From HGM13006 sp900757695 (GTDB lineage: Bacteria > Bacillota > Clostridia > Oscillospirales > Oscillospiraceae): 64,000 bases of DNA. Within the stretch, counting starts at the first letter, position 1. Each line of letters begins with the position of its first letter. The notes beneath the pieces were generated by a model that saw only the letters and a program-made list of their open reading frames with translations, made no database searches and was not told the DNA's origin. The stretch lies in the NCBI GenBank assembly GCA_959607825.1, contig CAUHNW010000004.1, positions 62,001 to 126,000 of the forward strand, read 5' to 3'. Positions 22,623-31,220 of this stretch are shown piece by piece. Made by a program: the position numbers and the translations under genes.

Positions 22623-23165
22623 ATGAAAGAACTCAGTCTCAATATTCTGGATGTGGCGAAAAACTCAGTAACAGCCGGAGCCACACGGATCGAGATCACG
22701 GTAGACGAGACACCTCAGCGGATCACAATTGCGATCCGGGACAACGGCTGCGGCATGACTCCGGAATTTGTCTCACGGGTGACAGACCCCTTTACTACCA
22801 CCCGCACCACTCGCAAGGTTGGCATGGGACTGCCGCTGATGAAGATGGAGGCACAGATGTCCGGGGGAGACCTCTCGATCGAGAGTACTGTGGGAGTGGG
22901 TACCACTGTGACCAGCTGGTTCGACCCTCAGAATATCGATATGCCTCCGCTGGGAGATCTGGTCAGCTCCATCATTACCTTAATTCAGGGGAGCCCGGAC
23001 ATTGATTTTGTGTTTACCCACAAAACCGGCGCAGGCACATACACGCTGGATACCGGTGAGATCCGTCAGATCATGGGGGATATTTCCCTCAGTGAGCCGG
23101 AGGTCATTGCCTGGCTCACCGATTATCTCAATGAAAATGAATCCAACATAGAAGGGAAGCGTTGA
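22623..23165 (+). CDS. GHKL/HATPase_c protein inside the hydrogenase operon
   Basis: 180 residues, with the start directly after the hndA stop. A Bergerat ATP-binding fold is clear: N-box LNILDVAKNSVTAGATRIEI, G1 box IAIRDNGCGMT, F-like box DPFTTTRTTRKVGMGLPLMKM and G2 GVGTTVTSW. There is no phosphoacceptor His domain, so it is not a histidine kinase by itself; anti-sigma/RsbW-like or MutL-like ATPases are the nearest types. The C-terminal 60 residues (DIDFVFTHKTGAGTYTLDTGEIRQIMGD) have no assigned function. Genes of this kind occur in other clostridial hydrogenase operons, suggesting regulation, assembly or a subunit role; none is shown here. Confidence 0.8.
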   Translation: MKELSLNILDVAKNSVTAGATRIEITVDETPQRITIAIRDNGCGMTPEFVSRVTDPFTTTRTTRKVGMGLPLMKMEAQMSGGDLSIESTVGVGTTVTSWFDPQNIDMPPLGDLVSSIITLIQGSPDIDFVFTHKTGAGTYTLDTGEIRQIMGDISLSEPEVIAWLTDYLNENESNIEGKR

Positions 23166-23169
23166 AGCA

Positions 23170-23538
23170 ATGAAATCTCTGGAAGAACTCAAGGCCCTCC
23201 GTGAGAGCATGCAGAGCAAGATGAACCTCCGGAAGGAGGATGCGGATACCATTCGTGTTGTGGTCGGCATGGCCACCTGCGGCATCGCCGCCGGCGCACG
23301 GCCCGTGCTCAATGCGCTGGTAGAAGAGGTCAACAAACGGGGCCTCAAAAATGTTCAGGTTACACAGACGGGCTGCATTGGCGTATGTCGGCTGGAACCC
23401 ATTGTGGAGGTCTATGTGCCCGGGCAGGAGAAGGTCACCTATGTAAAGATGACCCCGGAAAAGGTTCCGCAGATCGTAGCCCAGCATCTTGTGAATAAGC
23501 AGGTGGTGACCGAGTACACCATCGGCGCAGCAGAATAA
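23170..23538 (+). CDS. hndB: Thioredoxin-like [2Fe-2S] ferredoxin subunit of hydrogenase
   Basis: 122 residues, four bases after the previous gene. Residues 1-30 are helical (SLEELKALRESMQSKMNLRKED); the rest is a [2Fe-2S] thioredoxin-like domain with GMATCGIAAGARPVLNALVEEV and VTQTGCIGVCRLEPIVEVYVPGQ. The ligand cysteines are in ATCGIAAG and GCIGVC; only three are obvious, so the fourth ligand needs alignment. Homologues are annotated HndB of NADP-reducing hydrogenase. Located between the GHKL ATPase and the NuoF-like subunit. Confidence 0.88.
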   Translation: MKSLEELKALRESMQSKMNLRKEDADTIRVVVGMATCGIAAGARPVLNALVEEVNKRGLKNVQVTQTGCIGVCRLEPIVEVYVPGQEKVTYVKMTPEKVPQIVAQHLVNKQVVTEYTIGAAE

Positions 23539-23551
23539 GGAGGTACATAAT

Positions 23552-25345
23552 ATGGATTTTGTAAGAGCCCATATCCTTGTCTGTACCGGAACCGGCTGCG
23601 AATCCGCAGGTGCCACCGGCATCATCGGGGAGTTTGAAAAGCAGCTGAAGGCCCACAACCTGGATAAAGAGGTGCGGGTAGTAAAGACGGGATGTCTTGG
23701 CCTGTGCGCAAAGGGCCCCAATGTAGTTATTTATCCTGAGGGCGTATTCTACTGTCATGTGTCCCCGGAGGATGTGCAGGAGATCGTGGAGGAGCATATC
23801 CTCAAGGGCCGTACTGTGACCCGGCTGATCTACAGCGAGGTGGATGAGTCCGGCAAGACTACCTCCCTGACTGACACCGCCTTCTATAAGGATCAGGTGC
23901 GTATCGCTCTGCGGAACTGCGGTGTCATCAACCCTGAGGACATCGATGAGTATATTGCCTATGACGGCTATGCGGCACTGGGTAAGGTGCTTACCTCTAT
24001 GACGCCTCAGCAGGTCATCGATGAGATCAAGGCATCCGGCCTGAAGGGCCGGGGCGGCGCAGGCTTCCCCACCGGTATGAAGTGGCAGTTTGCCGCCAAT
24101 TCTCCAGGCCCCGTCAAGTATGCCTGCTGCAACGCCGATGAGGGCGACCCGGGTGCATTTATGGACCGCTCCGTCCTGGAGGGCGATCCCCATTCCGTGC
24201 TGGAAGCAATGACCATTGCCGGCTATGCCATCGGTGCGACTCAGGGCTATATCTATGTTCGTGCGGAGTATCCCATTGCGGTGCAGCGGCTCCAGACTGC
24301 CCTGAAGCAGTCCCGTGAGTACGGATTTCTGGGGGAGAATATCTTTGATTCCGGCTTCAGCTTTGATATCGATATCCGCCTTGGCTCCGGCGCATTCGTC
24401 TGCGGCGAGGAGACTGCGCTGATGGTGTCCATCGAGGGCAAGCGCGGGGAGCCCCGCTGCCGTCCTCCTTATCCCGCAGTCAAGGGCCTGTTCGGCAAGC
24501 CCACGATCCTCAACAATGTAGAAACCTACGCCAACGTCTGCTGGATCATCAACCACGGCGCAGAGGCCTATGCGGCAATGGGCACCGAGGGCTCCAAGGG
24601 CACCAAGGTGTTTGCACTGGGCGGCAAGATCAATAACACCGGACTGGTGGAGATCCCCATGGGCACCCCCCTCCGCAAGATTATTGAGGAGATCGGCGGC
24701 GGCGTACCGAACGGCAAGAAGTTTAAGGCAGTTCAGACCGGCGGTCCCTCCGGCGCATGCATTCCCGCTTCCCAGATCGATGTTCCCATCGACTACGAGA
24801 ATCTCACCCGTATCGGCGCCATGATGGGCTCCGGCGGCATGATCGTTCTGGACGAGGATGACTGCATGGTGGATATTGCGAAGTTCTTCCTGCAGTTCAC
24901 CGTGGACGAGTCCTGCGGCAAATGTTCGCCCTGCCGGATCGGTATCAAGCGCATGTATGAGATTCTGGAGCGCATCACTGAGGGCAAGGGCTCCATGGAG
25001 GATCTTGACACACTGGAAGAGCTGGCCGAGCATATCAAGGGCAATGCCCTGTGCGGTCTGGGCCAGACTGCGCCCAACCCGGTTCTGTCTACGATGAAGA
25101 ACTTCCGGGATGAGTATATTGCCCATGTAGTAGAGAAGCGCTGCCCCGCAGGCTCCTGTAAGGCGCTGCTCAGCTACAGCATTGACCCTGCGAAATGTAA
25201 GGGCTGCTCCGCCTGCTCCCGTGTCTGCCCCGCAGACGCCATCAGCGGCGTGATCCGCTCTCCCTTTAAGATCGATACATCCAAGTGCATCAAGTGCGGC
25301 AGCTGCATGGAGAAGTGTAAGTTTGGCGCAATTTCCAAGGGTTAA
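23552..25345 (+). CDS. hndC: NuoF-like NADH/FMN subunit of NADH-dependent hydrogenase
   Basis: 597 residues, in three modules. Residues 1-110 are a [2Fe-2S] domain (CTGTGCESAGA and CLGLCAKGPN). The NuoF core binds FMN with GRGGAGFPTGMKW and NADH with NADEGDPGAFMDRSVLEGDPH, followed by an SLBB segment and the [4Fe-4S] motif ESCGKCSPCRIG. The C-terminal 60 residues carry two ferredoxin clusters, CKGCSACSRVCP and CIKCGSCMEKC. It oxidises or reduces NAD(P)H and is where flavin-based bifurcation is placed in HydABC/Hnd complexes. AAGGAGG precedes the start; 14 bases separate it from hndD. Confidence 0.95.
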   Translation: MDFVRAHILVCTGTGCESAGATGIIGEFEKQLKAHNLDKEVRVVKTGCLGLCAKGPNVVIYPEGVFYCHVSPEDVQEIVEEHILKGRTVTRLIYSEVDESGKTTSLTDTAFYKDQVRIALRNCGVINPEDIDEYIAYDGYAALGKVLTSMTPQQVIDEIKASGLKGRGGAGFPTGMKWQFAANSPGPVKYACCNADEGDPGAFMDRSVLEGDPHSVLEAMTIAGYAIGATQGYIYVRAEYPIAVQRLQTALKQSREYGFLGENIFDSGFSFDIDIRLGSGAFVCGEETALMVSIEGKRGEPRCRPPYPAVKGLFGKPTILNNVETYANVCWIINHGAEAYAAMGTEGSKGTKVFALGGKINNTGLVEIPMGTPLRKIIEEIGGGVPNGKKFKAVQTGGPSGACIPASQIDVPIDYENLTRIGAMMGSGGMIVLDEDDCMVDIAKFFLQFTVDESCGKCSPCRIGIKRMYEILERITEGKGSMEDLDTLEELAEHIKGNALCGLGQTAPNPVLSTMKNFRDEYIAHVVEKRCPAGSCKALLSYSIDPAKCKGCSACSRVCPADAISGVIRSPFKIDTSKCIKCGSCMEKCKFGAISKG

Positions 25346-25359
25346 GGAGGCTCGGCAAG

Positions 25360-27105
25360 ATGGATACTGTGAAATTGAAAATCAACGGCATGGAAGTGGA
25401 AGCCCCTGCCGGCTCCACCATTATTCAGGCCGCCAATCTTGCAGGGGTGAAGATCCCTTCCCTCTGCTACCTGAAGGACCTGAACGAGATCGGCGCATGC
25501 CGCATCTGTATGGTTGAGGTAAAGGGCGCAAAGGGCCTGGTGGCCTCCTGTGTGTACCCGGTCAATGAGGGCATGGAGGTGTTCACCAACACCGAAAAGG
25601 TCCGCAAGGCCAGAAAGATGACTCTGGAGCTGATTCTCTCCAACCACCGGATGGAGTGCCTGACCTGCCGGAGAAGCGGCACCTGCGAGCTGCAGGAGCT
25701 GGCCCATGAGTTCGGCATCGAGCAGGTACGGTTCCAGACCCCCAATATGAAGCCTCAGATTGAGGATTCTGCCATTCATCTGGTGCGGGATAACTCCAAG
25801 TGTGTACTGTGCCGCCGCTGTGTGGCTGCATGTCAGAATCAGGGCGTTGGCGTAATCGGCTGCAATGAACGAGGATTTGTTACGGAGATCGGCAGCCCCT
25901 TTGGCCGTGATCTGGTGGAGACTGCCTGTATTTCCTGCGGACAGTGCATTGTGAACTGTCCCACCGGTGCGCTGACCGAACGGGATGACACCGATAAGGT
26001 TTGGGCCGCACTGGGCGATCCTGAGAAGCATGTGGTGGTGGCCACGGCGCCCTCCGTCCGGGCCGGTCTGGGCGAGTGCTTCGGCATGCCCATCGGCACC
26101 AATGTCGAGGGAAAGATGGCAGCCGCTCTGCGCCGCCTGGGCTTTGATCAGGTCTTTGACGTGGATACCGCTGCGGACTTCACCATCATCGAAGAAGGCA
26201 CCGAGCTGCTCAACCGCATCAAGGAAGGCGGCAAGCTGCCGTTGATCACTTCCTGCTCTCCCGGCTGGGTTCGGTATGCGGAGCAGTATCACCCGGATTT
26301 CCTGCCTAATATCTCCTCCTGTAAATCTCCTCAGGGGATGTTTGGCAGCCTGATGAAGACCTACTATGCGGAGAAGATGGGGATTGACCCCAAGGATCTG
26401 TTTGTGGTCTCTGTCATGCCCTGCACCGCAAAGAAGTATGAGATCCAGCGGCCCGATATGGAAGCGGTTCCCGGCTGCAAGGATATTGACGTTTCCATCA
26501 CCACCCGGGAGCTGGGCGACATGATCAAGCGGGCCGGCATCGACTTTACGGCACTGCCTGACGAAAAGTTTGATCCGATCTTTGGCATCGCCTCCGGTGC
26601 GGCAGACATCTTCGGCGTCACCGGCGGCGTAATGGAGGCTGCGCTCCGCACGGTTTCCTCCATCCTCATGGGTGACGAAAACGCTCCGCTGGAATTCCAC
26701 GATGTCCGTGGCATGGAGGCTGTGAAGGAAGCGACCTATGAGCTGCCCGGTAAGACGGTGCGCGTTGCCGTTGTTTCCGGCACCAAGAATGCGGGTCAGC
26801 TGCTGGACGCCATTCGGAAGGGCGAGAAGGAGTATGACTTTGTGGAGGTCATGTGCTGCCCCGGCGGCTGTATCAACGGCGGCGGACAGCCCTATGTTCC
26901 TGCAAGCGTAAAGAACTTTGTGGACTACCGGAGCCTTCGTGCTAAGGCCCTCTATGATGAGGACAAGGGAAAGCAGCTGCGGAAGAGCCATCACAACCCC
27001 ATTGTGCAGGAGGTCTATGCAAACTATCTGGGCGCATGGGGCGGCGAAAAGGCCCACCATATTCTCCATACCAAGTATTACGCACAGCCCAAGTATCGTA
27101 TTTAA
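25360..27105 (+). CDS. hndD: [FeFe]-hydrogenase catalytic subunit, HndD/HydA type
   Basis: 581 residues. N-terminal NuoG-like part: [2Fe-2S] (CYLKDLNEIGACRICM), His-Cys cluster (HRMECLTCRRSGTCELQ) and two [4Fe-4S] motifs (CVLCRRCVAAC, CISCGQCIVNC). The H-cluster domain has L1 TSCSPGW (297-303), L2 MPCTAKK (353-359) and L3 EVMCCPGGCINGGGQP with C500 and C504; C355 is the L2 ligand. L1 differs from the textbook TSCCPGW by Ser at 300. A small-subunit-like C-terminus follows (KSHHNPIVQEVYANYLG). It makes or consumes H2 in a cytosolic complex with the preceding subunits. The operon ends in a strong terminator at 27117. Maturases hydEFG are not in the window. Confidence 0.95.
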   Translation: MDTVKLKINGMEVEAPAGSTIIQAANLAGVKIPSLCYLKDLNEIGACRICMVEVKGAKGLVASCVYPVNEGMEVFTNTEKVRKARKMTLELILSNHRMECLTCRRSGTCELQELAHEFGIEQVRFQTPNMKPQIEDSAIHLVRDNSKCVLCRRCVAACQNQGVGVIGCNERGFVTEIGSPFGRDLVETACISCGQCIVNCPTGALTERDDTDKVWAALGDPEKHVVVATAPSVRAGLGECFGMPIGTNVEGKMAAALRRLGFDQVFDVDTAADFTIIEEGTELLNRIKEGGKLPLITSCSPGWVRYAEQYHPDFLPNISSCKSPQGMFGSLMKTYYAEKMGIDPKDLFVVSVMPCTAKKYEIQRPDMEAVPGCKDIDVSITTRELGDMIKRAGIDFTALPDEKFDPIFGIASGAADIFGVTGGVMEAALRTVSSILMGDENAPLEFHDVRGMEAVKEATYELPGKTVRVAVVSGTKNAGQLLDAIRKGEKEYDFVEVMCCPGGCINGGGQPYVPASVKNFVDYRSLRAKALYDEDKGKQLRKSHHNPIVQEVYANYLGAWGGEKAHHILHTKYYAQPKYRI

Positions 27106-27116
27106 ATCAACGTTGT

Positions 27117-27147
27117 ACAGCCCCGGCCTGCTGGCCGGGGCTGTTTT
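27117..27147 (+). terminator. Terminator of the hydrogenase operon
   Basis: ACAGCCCCGGCC-TGCT-GGCCGGGGCTGT followed by TTT. Confidence 0.9.
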
Positions 27148-27163
27148 GCTGCACATTGCCAAG

Positions 27164-27192
27164 TTGTAAAATGTCAAAAAAGAAAGTATAAT
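27164..27192 (+). promoter_or_regulatory. Promoter of the SGNH-SLH gene
   Basis: TTGTAA (27164-27169), 17-base spacer, TATAAT (27187-27192). Confidence 0.65.
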
Positions 27193-27240
27193 ATCGTCTC
27201 AAGGGGGCGGAGAACCGCTGCATTCGACGGGAGGTCATAC

Positions 27241-28536
27241 ATGAAAAGCAGAAAAGCACCAGCGTTATTATTGCTGCTGGTGACGTTGATCAATTGTTTT
27301 TTACTGCCCTCTGCGGCGGTAGATGGCGGGAAATGGGTAGACAGTCTACAGGAAAAAACGCTCCTGATATTAGGCGACAGCTACTGTGCGGGCTACGGCC
27401 TTGCCCGCCGGGAAGATGCGTGGCCCTATGAAATGGCCAGCCGGTGGAACATGAAATATGTGGATCACGCCATCAGCGGCTCCACCTTTGCTGCCGGGCC
27501 ACAGAGCAGTGCGCCGATGGTGGAGCGTGTCCGGGAAATTGCAGCGGATCCGGTGGATATTATTGTAGTGCAGGGCAGCTCCAACGACTGGTCGCACAAT
27601 ATCCCGGTGGGGGAGCTTGACTCCAGAGACCCGGAGACGGCCATGGGTGCCTTAAATGTGATTCTGGACACGCTGGCGGAGGCCCACCCGGAGGCGAAGC
27701 TCCTGTGCTTTACTCCATGGATCTCCAACGGAACAGAGAATGATCTGGGGCTGGAGACTACAGCCTATCATGATGCCATGCTGGCCCTCTGTGAAAGCCG
27801 GAACATTCCCTGCTATGATGCCGCAGATACGGAGAACAACGGCATTGAGATGGATCAGCCGGCATTCCGAAGCGAATACTGCCTGACGCCCACAGACCGC
27901 TGGCATATGAATCCCAAGGGGCAGGCCATGTTTGCGCCGATTTTTGCCCGGTGGCTTCAGGAGACGCTGTATGGCCCCTATGAGGCAGCGGACCGGTTTA
28001 CAGACCTGATCCCGGCGGATGATGTACTTCGGCAGGCGGTGGGCCTGCTGACGGAGCAGGGGATCATGAATGGAATATCGGAGCGGCTGTTTGCACCGGC
28101 CAGAGCGGCCACCAGAGAGACGCTTGCCGTGACCTTGTATCGAATGGCTGGAAGCCCGGAGTCGGGGCGGCTGGAATTTTCGGATGTAATGCCGGATCAG
28201 GGCAGTTACCCGGCCATATGCTGGGCAGTGTCACAGGGGCTGATGGAGGGAGAAGGACAGTTCTTTCCGGCAAGAAGCCTGACCCGGCAGGAGCTGGCGG
28301 CGGCAATCTACCGATATGATACGCAAATTGCCGGAGAAGAGATCACGGCCCTTTCCGGACTGGGGCATTACCCGGATCGGGATCAGCTGGCGGACAGCGC
28401 AGCAGCGGCATTTTCCTGGGCGCTTCAGGAGCAGCTGCTGTTGCCGGAAAACGGTTTGCTGCGGCCGCAGTCTGCTGTTTCCCGGGGCCAACTGGCCCAG
28501 GTCCTGGCGACACTGTGGAATCGTACAAAAAACTGA
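27241..28536 (+). CDS. Secreted SGNH/GDSL hydrolase with SLH domains
   Basis: 431 residues. A signal peptide (KAPALLLLLVTLINCFLLPS) precedes the SGNH core. Block I is LLILGDSYCAGYG, with the catalytic serine in GDS; block III is VVQGSSNDW; block V is DRWHMNPKG, with Asp and His. This is an esterase that may deacylate cell-wall glycans or exopolysaccharide. From about residue 260 three SLH repeats follow (FTDLIPADDVLRQAVGLLTEQG, FSDVMPDQGSYPAICWAVSQGL, and a shorter third), attaching it to the wall. It has a single-gene transcript. Together with the lysozyme at 5723 and the protein at 57952 it forms a set of SLH-anchored surface proteins. Confidence 0.82.
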   Translation: MKSRKAPALLLLLVTLINCFLLPSAAVDGGKWVDSLQEKTLLILGDSYCAGYGLARREDAWPYEMASRWNMKYVDHAISGSTFAAGPQSSAPMVERVREIAADPVDIIVVQGSSNDWSHNIPVGELDSRDPETAMGALNVILDTLAEAHPEAKLLCFTPWISNGTENDLGLETTAYHDAMLALCESRNIPCYDAADTENNGIEMDQPAFRSEYCLTPTDRWHMNPKGQAMFAPIFARWLQETLYGPYEAADRFTDLIPADDVLRQAVGLLTEQGIMNGISERLFAPARAATRETLAVTLYRMAGSPESGRLEFSDVMPDQGSYPAICWAVSQGLMEGEGQFFPARSLTRQELAAAIYRYDTQIAGEEITALSGLGHYPDRDQLADSAAAAFSWALQEQLLLPENGLLRPQSAVSRGQLAQVLATLWNRTKN

Positions 28537-28570
28537 GGAAAAACTCCTGATGCTTTACTACATAAATGCG

Positions 28571-28599
28571 TTGCATCAATGAATAGGATGTGCTATAAT
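28571..28599 (+). promoter_or_regulatory. Promoter of the DAHP synthase gene
   Basis: TTGCAT (28571-28576), 17-base spacer, TATAAT (28594-28599). Confidence 0.65.
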
Positions 28600-28634
28600 C
28601 ATCCCAAGATCGAAACAGAAAGGCATGAATACCC

Positions 28635-29675
28635 ATGGATACCCTGAAAAATATGAAATTCCTGCGGAAGCTCCCCACACCGGAGGAGATCCAGCAGTCC
28701 ATCCCCCTGTCCAAAGAAGGCGCAGCCGCCAAGGTGCGCCGGGATCAGGAAATTGCAGACATTTTTTCCGGCAAAGATGACCGGCTGCTGCTGATCATCG
28801 GTCCCTGCTCGGCAGACCGGGAGGATGCCGTGATCGATTATATTACCAGACTGATCCCTGTACAGGAAAAGGTCAAGGATAAGATCCTGATGATCCCCAG
28901 AATCTATACCAATAAGCCCCGTACCACCGGCGATGGCTACAAGGGCATTGCCTCACAGCCGGATCCCACGGAGCGGCCGGATATGGTCAAGGGACTGATC
29001 TCCATGCGCCATATGCACGTGCGTGCAGTGAATGAAACGGGCTTTACCTGCGCCGATGAGATGCTGTACCCCGGCAATGACGGCTATCTGGCGGATGTGC
29101 TGAGTTATGTAGCAGTGGGCGCCAGGTCTGTGGAAAATCAGCAGCACCGTCTGGTGGCCAGCGGCCTTGCGGTGCCGGTAGGCATGAAAAACCCCACCTC
29201 CGGCGACCTCAGCGTTATGCTCAACTCGATCACCGCAGCCCAGCATCCCCATATTCTCTCCTATTGCAGCTGGGAGGTGGAGACCATGGGCAATCCGCTG
29301 GCCCATGCAATTCTCAGAGGCTATGTGGACAATACAGGCCGTACCCGGCCCAACTACCACTACGAAGACCTGATGGGGCTTTATGAGCAGTATCAGGCCA
29401 AGAATCTTCAGAATATGGCGGTGATCGTGGACACCAACCATGCCAACTCCGGAAAGCAGTACCTGCAGCAGCCCCGCATTGTCAGCGAGGTCATGCATGC
29501 CCGCCGTCATTCCAGCGAGATCTGCGGCATGGTCAAGGGCTTTATGATCGAGAGCTATTTGGAGGATGGAAGTCAGAAGGTTGGCGAAGGGATCTACGGA
29601 AAATCCATTACGGATCCCTGCCTGGGCTGGGAGAAGACCGAACGGATGATTCTGGAATTGGCAGACCAGCTTTGA
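28635..29675 (+). CDS. 3-deoxy-7-phosphoheptulonate synthase, class I (AroG/F type)
   Basis: 346 residues. It condenses phosphoenolpyruvate and erythrose-4-phosphate, the first step to chorismate and aromatic amino acids. IIGPCSADREDAVIDYITRL, MIPRIYTNKPRTTGDGYKGI, GARSVENQQHRLVASGLAVPVGMKNPTSGD and VDTNHANSGKQYLQQPRI are the AroG-type active-site segments; the metal-binding Cys is in IGPCS and the His in DTNHANSGK. This is the E. coli-like class I form rather than the B. subtilis AroA(G) type. The ribosome site is weak (AAAGG about 12 bases upstream). No T-box or trp/tyr leader was seen in the short 5' region, so allosteric feedback is the likelier control. Confidence 0.93.
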   Translation: MDTLKNMKFLRKLPTPEEIQQSIPLSKEGAAAKVRRDQEIADIFSGKDDRLLLIIGPCSADREDAVIDYITRLIPVQEKVKDKILMIPRIYTNKPRTTGDGYKGIASQPDPTERPDMVKGLISMRHMHVRAVNETGFTCADEMLYPGNDGYLADVLSYVAVGARSVENQQHRLVASGLAVPVGMKNPTSGDLSVMLNSITAAQHPHILSYCSWEVETMGNPLAHAILRGYVDNTGRTRPNYHYEDLMGLYEQYQAKNLQNMAVIVDTNHANSGKQYLQQPRIVSEVMHARRHSSEICGMVKGFMIESYLEDGSQKVGEGIYGKSITDPCLGWEKTERMILELADQL

Positions 29676-29684
29676 GAATACAAG

Positions 29685-29718
29685 TACAGCCGTCGGCATA
29701 AGTCGACGGCTGTATTTT
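29685..29718. terminator. Terminator between convergent genes
   Basis: TACAGCCGTCG pairs with CGACGGCTGTA around an eight-base loop, then TTTT. It overlaps the very end of the minus-strand ABC gene (stop at 29717-29719). Confidence 0.85.
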
Positions 29719-30304
29719 ATTCGGAAGACAGAACCTGCAGTGGGGGCCCATCCAGATGGAGCACTGCGGCACCCAGTGCCCGTGCTTCCTCCAAATGGTG
29801 GGTGGCGATGACAACGGGCTTTTCTGCGGCGGCTTCCAGAATGGCGGGGTATAGCAGGGACTTGGTATCGCTGTCAAGACCCTGAAAGGGCTCGTCCAGA
29901 AGCAGCAGCTGGCTGGGAGCGGCCAGTGCCCGCACAATGGCCACCCGGCGGCGCATTCCGCCGCTGAGAGACCCGGGGCGGGCATGATATTCCTGCTCCA
30001 GACCGCACAGCTGGAGCCATCGGCGGGCCTCCGCCTGAGATATGCCGGAAGCTGCGGTGAGATTGGCCTCTACGCTGAGCCATGGGATCAGACGATCCTC
30101 CTGAAATACCATACGGCTATCGAGCATATGGGTGATGCTGCCGCTGCTCAGCGGAGTAAGACCGGCCAGCACCCGCAGCAGCGAGGTTTTGCCGCAGCCG
30201 GAAGGGCCGCTGAGACAGAGGACACCCTGGGACGGAAGAGACAGAGAAAAATCCTGTAGAATGATCTTATCTCCCAACTGTAGATTTCCGTGCAGCAGCT
30301 CCAT
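29717..30304 (-). CDS. ABC transporter ATP-binding protein, SsuB/TauB-like, orphan
   Basis: 195 residues from the ATG at 30304, behind GGGAGGG; longer readings lack a ribosome site. Walker A is GPSGCGKT, signature LSGGMRRRVAIVRAL, Walker B LLLLDEPFQGLD and switch His in ATHHLEEA. It is short, ending soon after the D-loop region, like the nitrate/sulfonate/taurine group. No permease or binding protein gene adjoins, so partner and substrate are unknown. It lies alone on the minus strand between two plus-strand genes. Confidence 0.8.
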   Translation of the reverse strand: MELLHGNLQLGDKIILQDFSLSLPSQGVLCLSGPSGCGKTSLLRVLAGLTPLSSGSITHMLDSRMVFQEDRLIPWLSVEANLTAASGISQAEARRWLQLCGLEQEYHARPGSLSGGMRRRVAIVRALAAPSQLLLLDEPFQGLDSDTKSLLYPAILEAAAEKPVVIATHHLEEARALGAAVLHLDGPPLQVLSSE

Positions 30305-30380
30305 GATATGCCCTCCCGATTCCTTTTGTTTAGCATACACGGCGAGGGAAAGAAAGTCAATATTTCGACCCGGCAAAAAC

Positions 30381-30409
30381 TTGCATGTTGTGAACACTGG
30401 CGCTATAAT
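30381..30409 (+). promoter_or_regulatory. Promoter of the cytidylate-kinase-like gene
   Basis: TTGCAT (30381-30386), 17-base spacer, TATAAT (30404-30409). Confidence 0.65.
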
Positions 30410-30441
30410 GAAAGTATCTCAGAGGGAAAGGCTGTGATTGT

Positions 30442-31101
30442 ATGAAACAATATCCCATGATCACCATTAGCCGTCAATATGGTACCGACGGCCATCAGAT
30501 TGCGAAGCTGCTGGCAGAGAAGCTGGGGCTGCCCTTCTATGATAAGGATCTAATTACCATCGCATCCAAAGAGACACGCTTTGATGAAAAGGCATTTGAA
30601 GCGGCGGAGCAGACTGCCACAACAGCACTGGGCTATGTGCTCAGTAACCGCAGCAACCGCAGCATTTACGGTATGCCCCTCAACGATCAGCTGTTTATGG
30701 TGCAGTCCGGCGTGATCCGCACCATTGCGGATAGGGGCCCTGCGGTCATTGTGGGCCGCTGCGCCGACTATGTGCTCTCCGGCTATAAGACCACCATTGA
30801 CATTTTCCTTCAGGCAAGCAAAGAAGCGAGAAAGAATACCGTAGTGGAGCGGGAGCATATTTCGCCGAAAGAGGCAGAGAATCAGATCGCACGGATGGAC
30901 AAGGCACGTGCTACATACTATAACTACTATACAGACCGCAAGTGGAGTGACCTCAAGAATTATGATATTGCCTTGAACGTCAGCCATTTAACGCCGGAGG
31001 AGGCAGCGGGACTGCTTGCCACCTTTATTAATCAGGTGGTGGAAAAGACGGGCCTTGTGGAAGAAGAGGCTCAGGAAGAAAAAACTGCAAAGAAATCATG
31101 A
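30442..31101 (+). CDS. Cytidylate kinase-like family protein (AAA_26)
   Basis: 219 residues. ITISRQYGTDGHQIAKLLAEKLGLPFYDKDLI is the N-terminal pattern of the cytidylate-kinase-like group: the P-loop position reads GTDGHQIA rather than a normal GxxxxGKS, so nucleotide binding may be altered. GPAVIVGRCADYVLSG and LNVSHLTPEEAAGLL are other family segments. True cytidylate kinase (Cmk) has an intact P-loop and CMP-binding region not obvious here; substrate unknown. An acidic-lysine tail (EEEAQEEKTAKKS) follows. It has its own promoter and terminator. Confidence 0.82.
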   Translation: MKQYPMITISRQYGTDGHQIAKLLAEKLGLPFYDKDLITIASKETRFDEKAFEAAEQTATTALGYVLSNRSNRSIYGMPLNDQLFMVQSGVIRTIADRGPAVIVGRCADYVLSGYKTTIDIFLQASKEARKNTVVEREHISPKEAENQIARMDKARATYYNYYTDRKWSDLKNYDIALNVSHLTPEEAAGLLATFINQVVEKTGLVEEEAQEEKTAKKS

Positions 31102-31119
31102 TCGCTTTATAAACGCCTT

Positions 31120-31150
31120 GGGGCTGCTGCACCATGCAGCGGCCCCTTTT
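31120..31150 (+). terminator. Terminator after the cytidylate-kinase-like gene
   Basis: GGGGCtGCTGC-accat-GCAGCgGCCCC, then TTTT. Confidence 0.85.
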
Positions 31151-31220
31151 GCACGCCGATTGATCAGTCAGCGTGATACATAAGGGAAAGGGAGCCGGGT
31201 AAAATAGAATAAAATTGGTT

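Noticed and set aside
22623..23165. GHKL protein considered as a histidine kinase with a partner regulator
   Set aside because: No dimerisation/phosphoacceptor helix pair, no sensor and no response regulator nearby.
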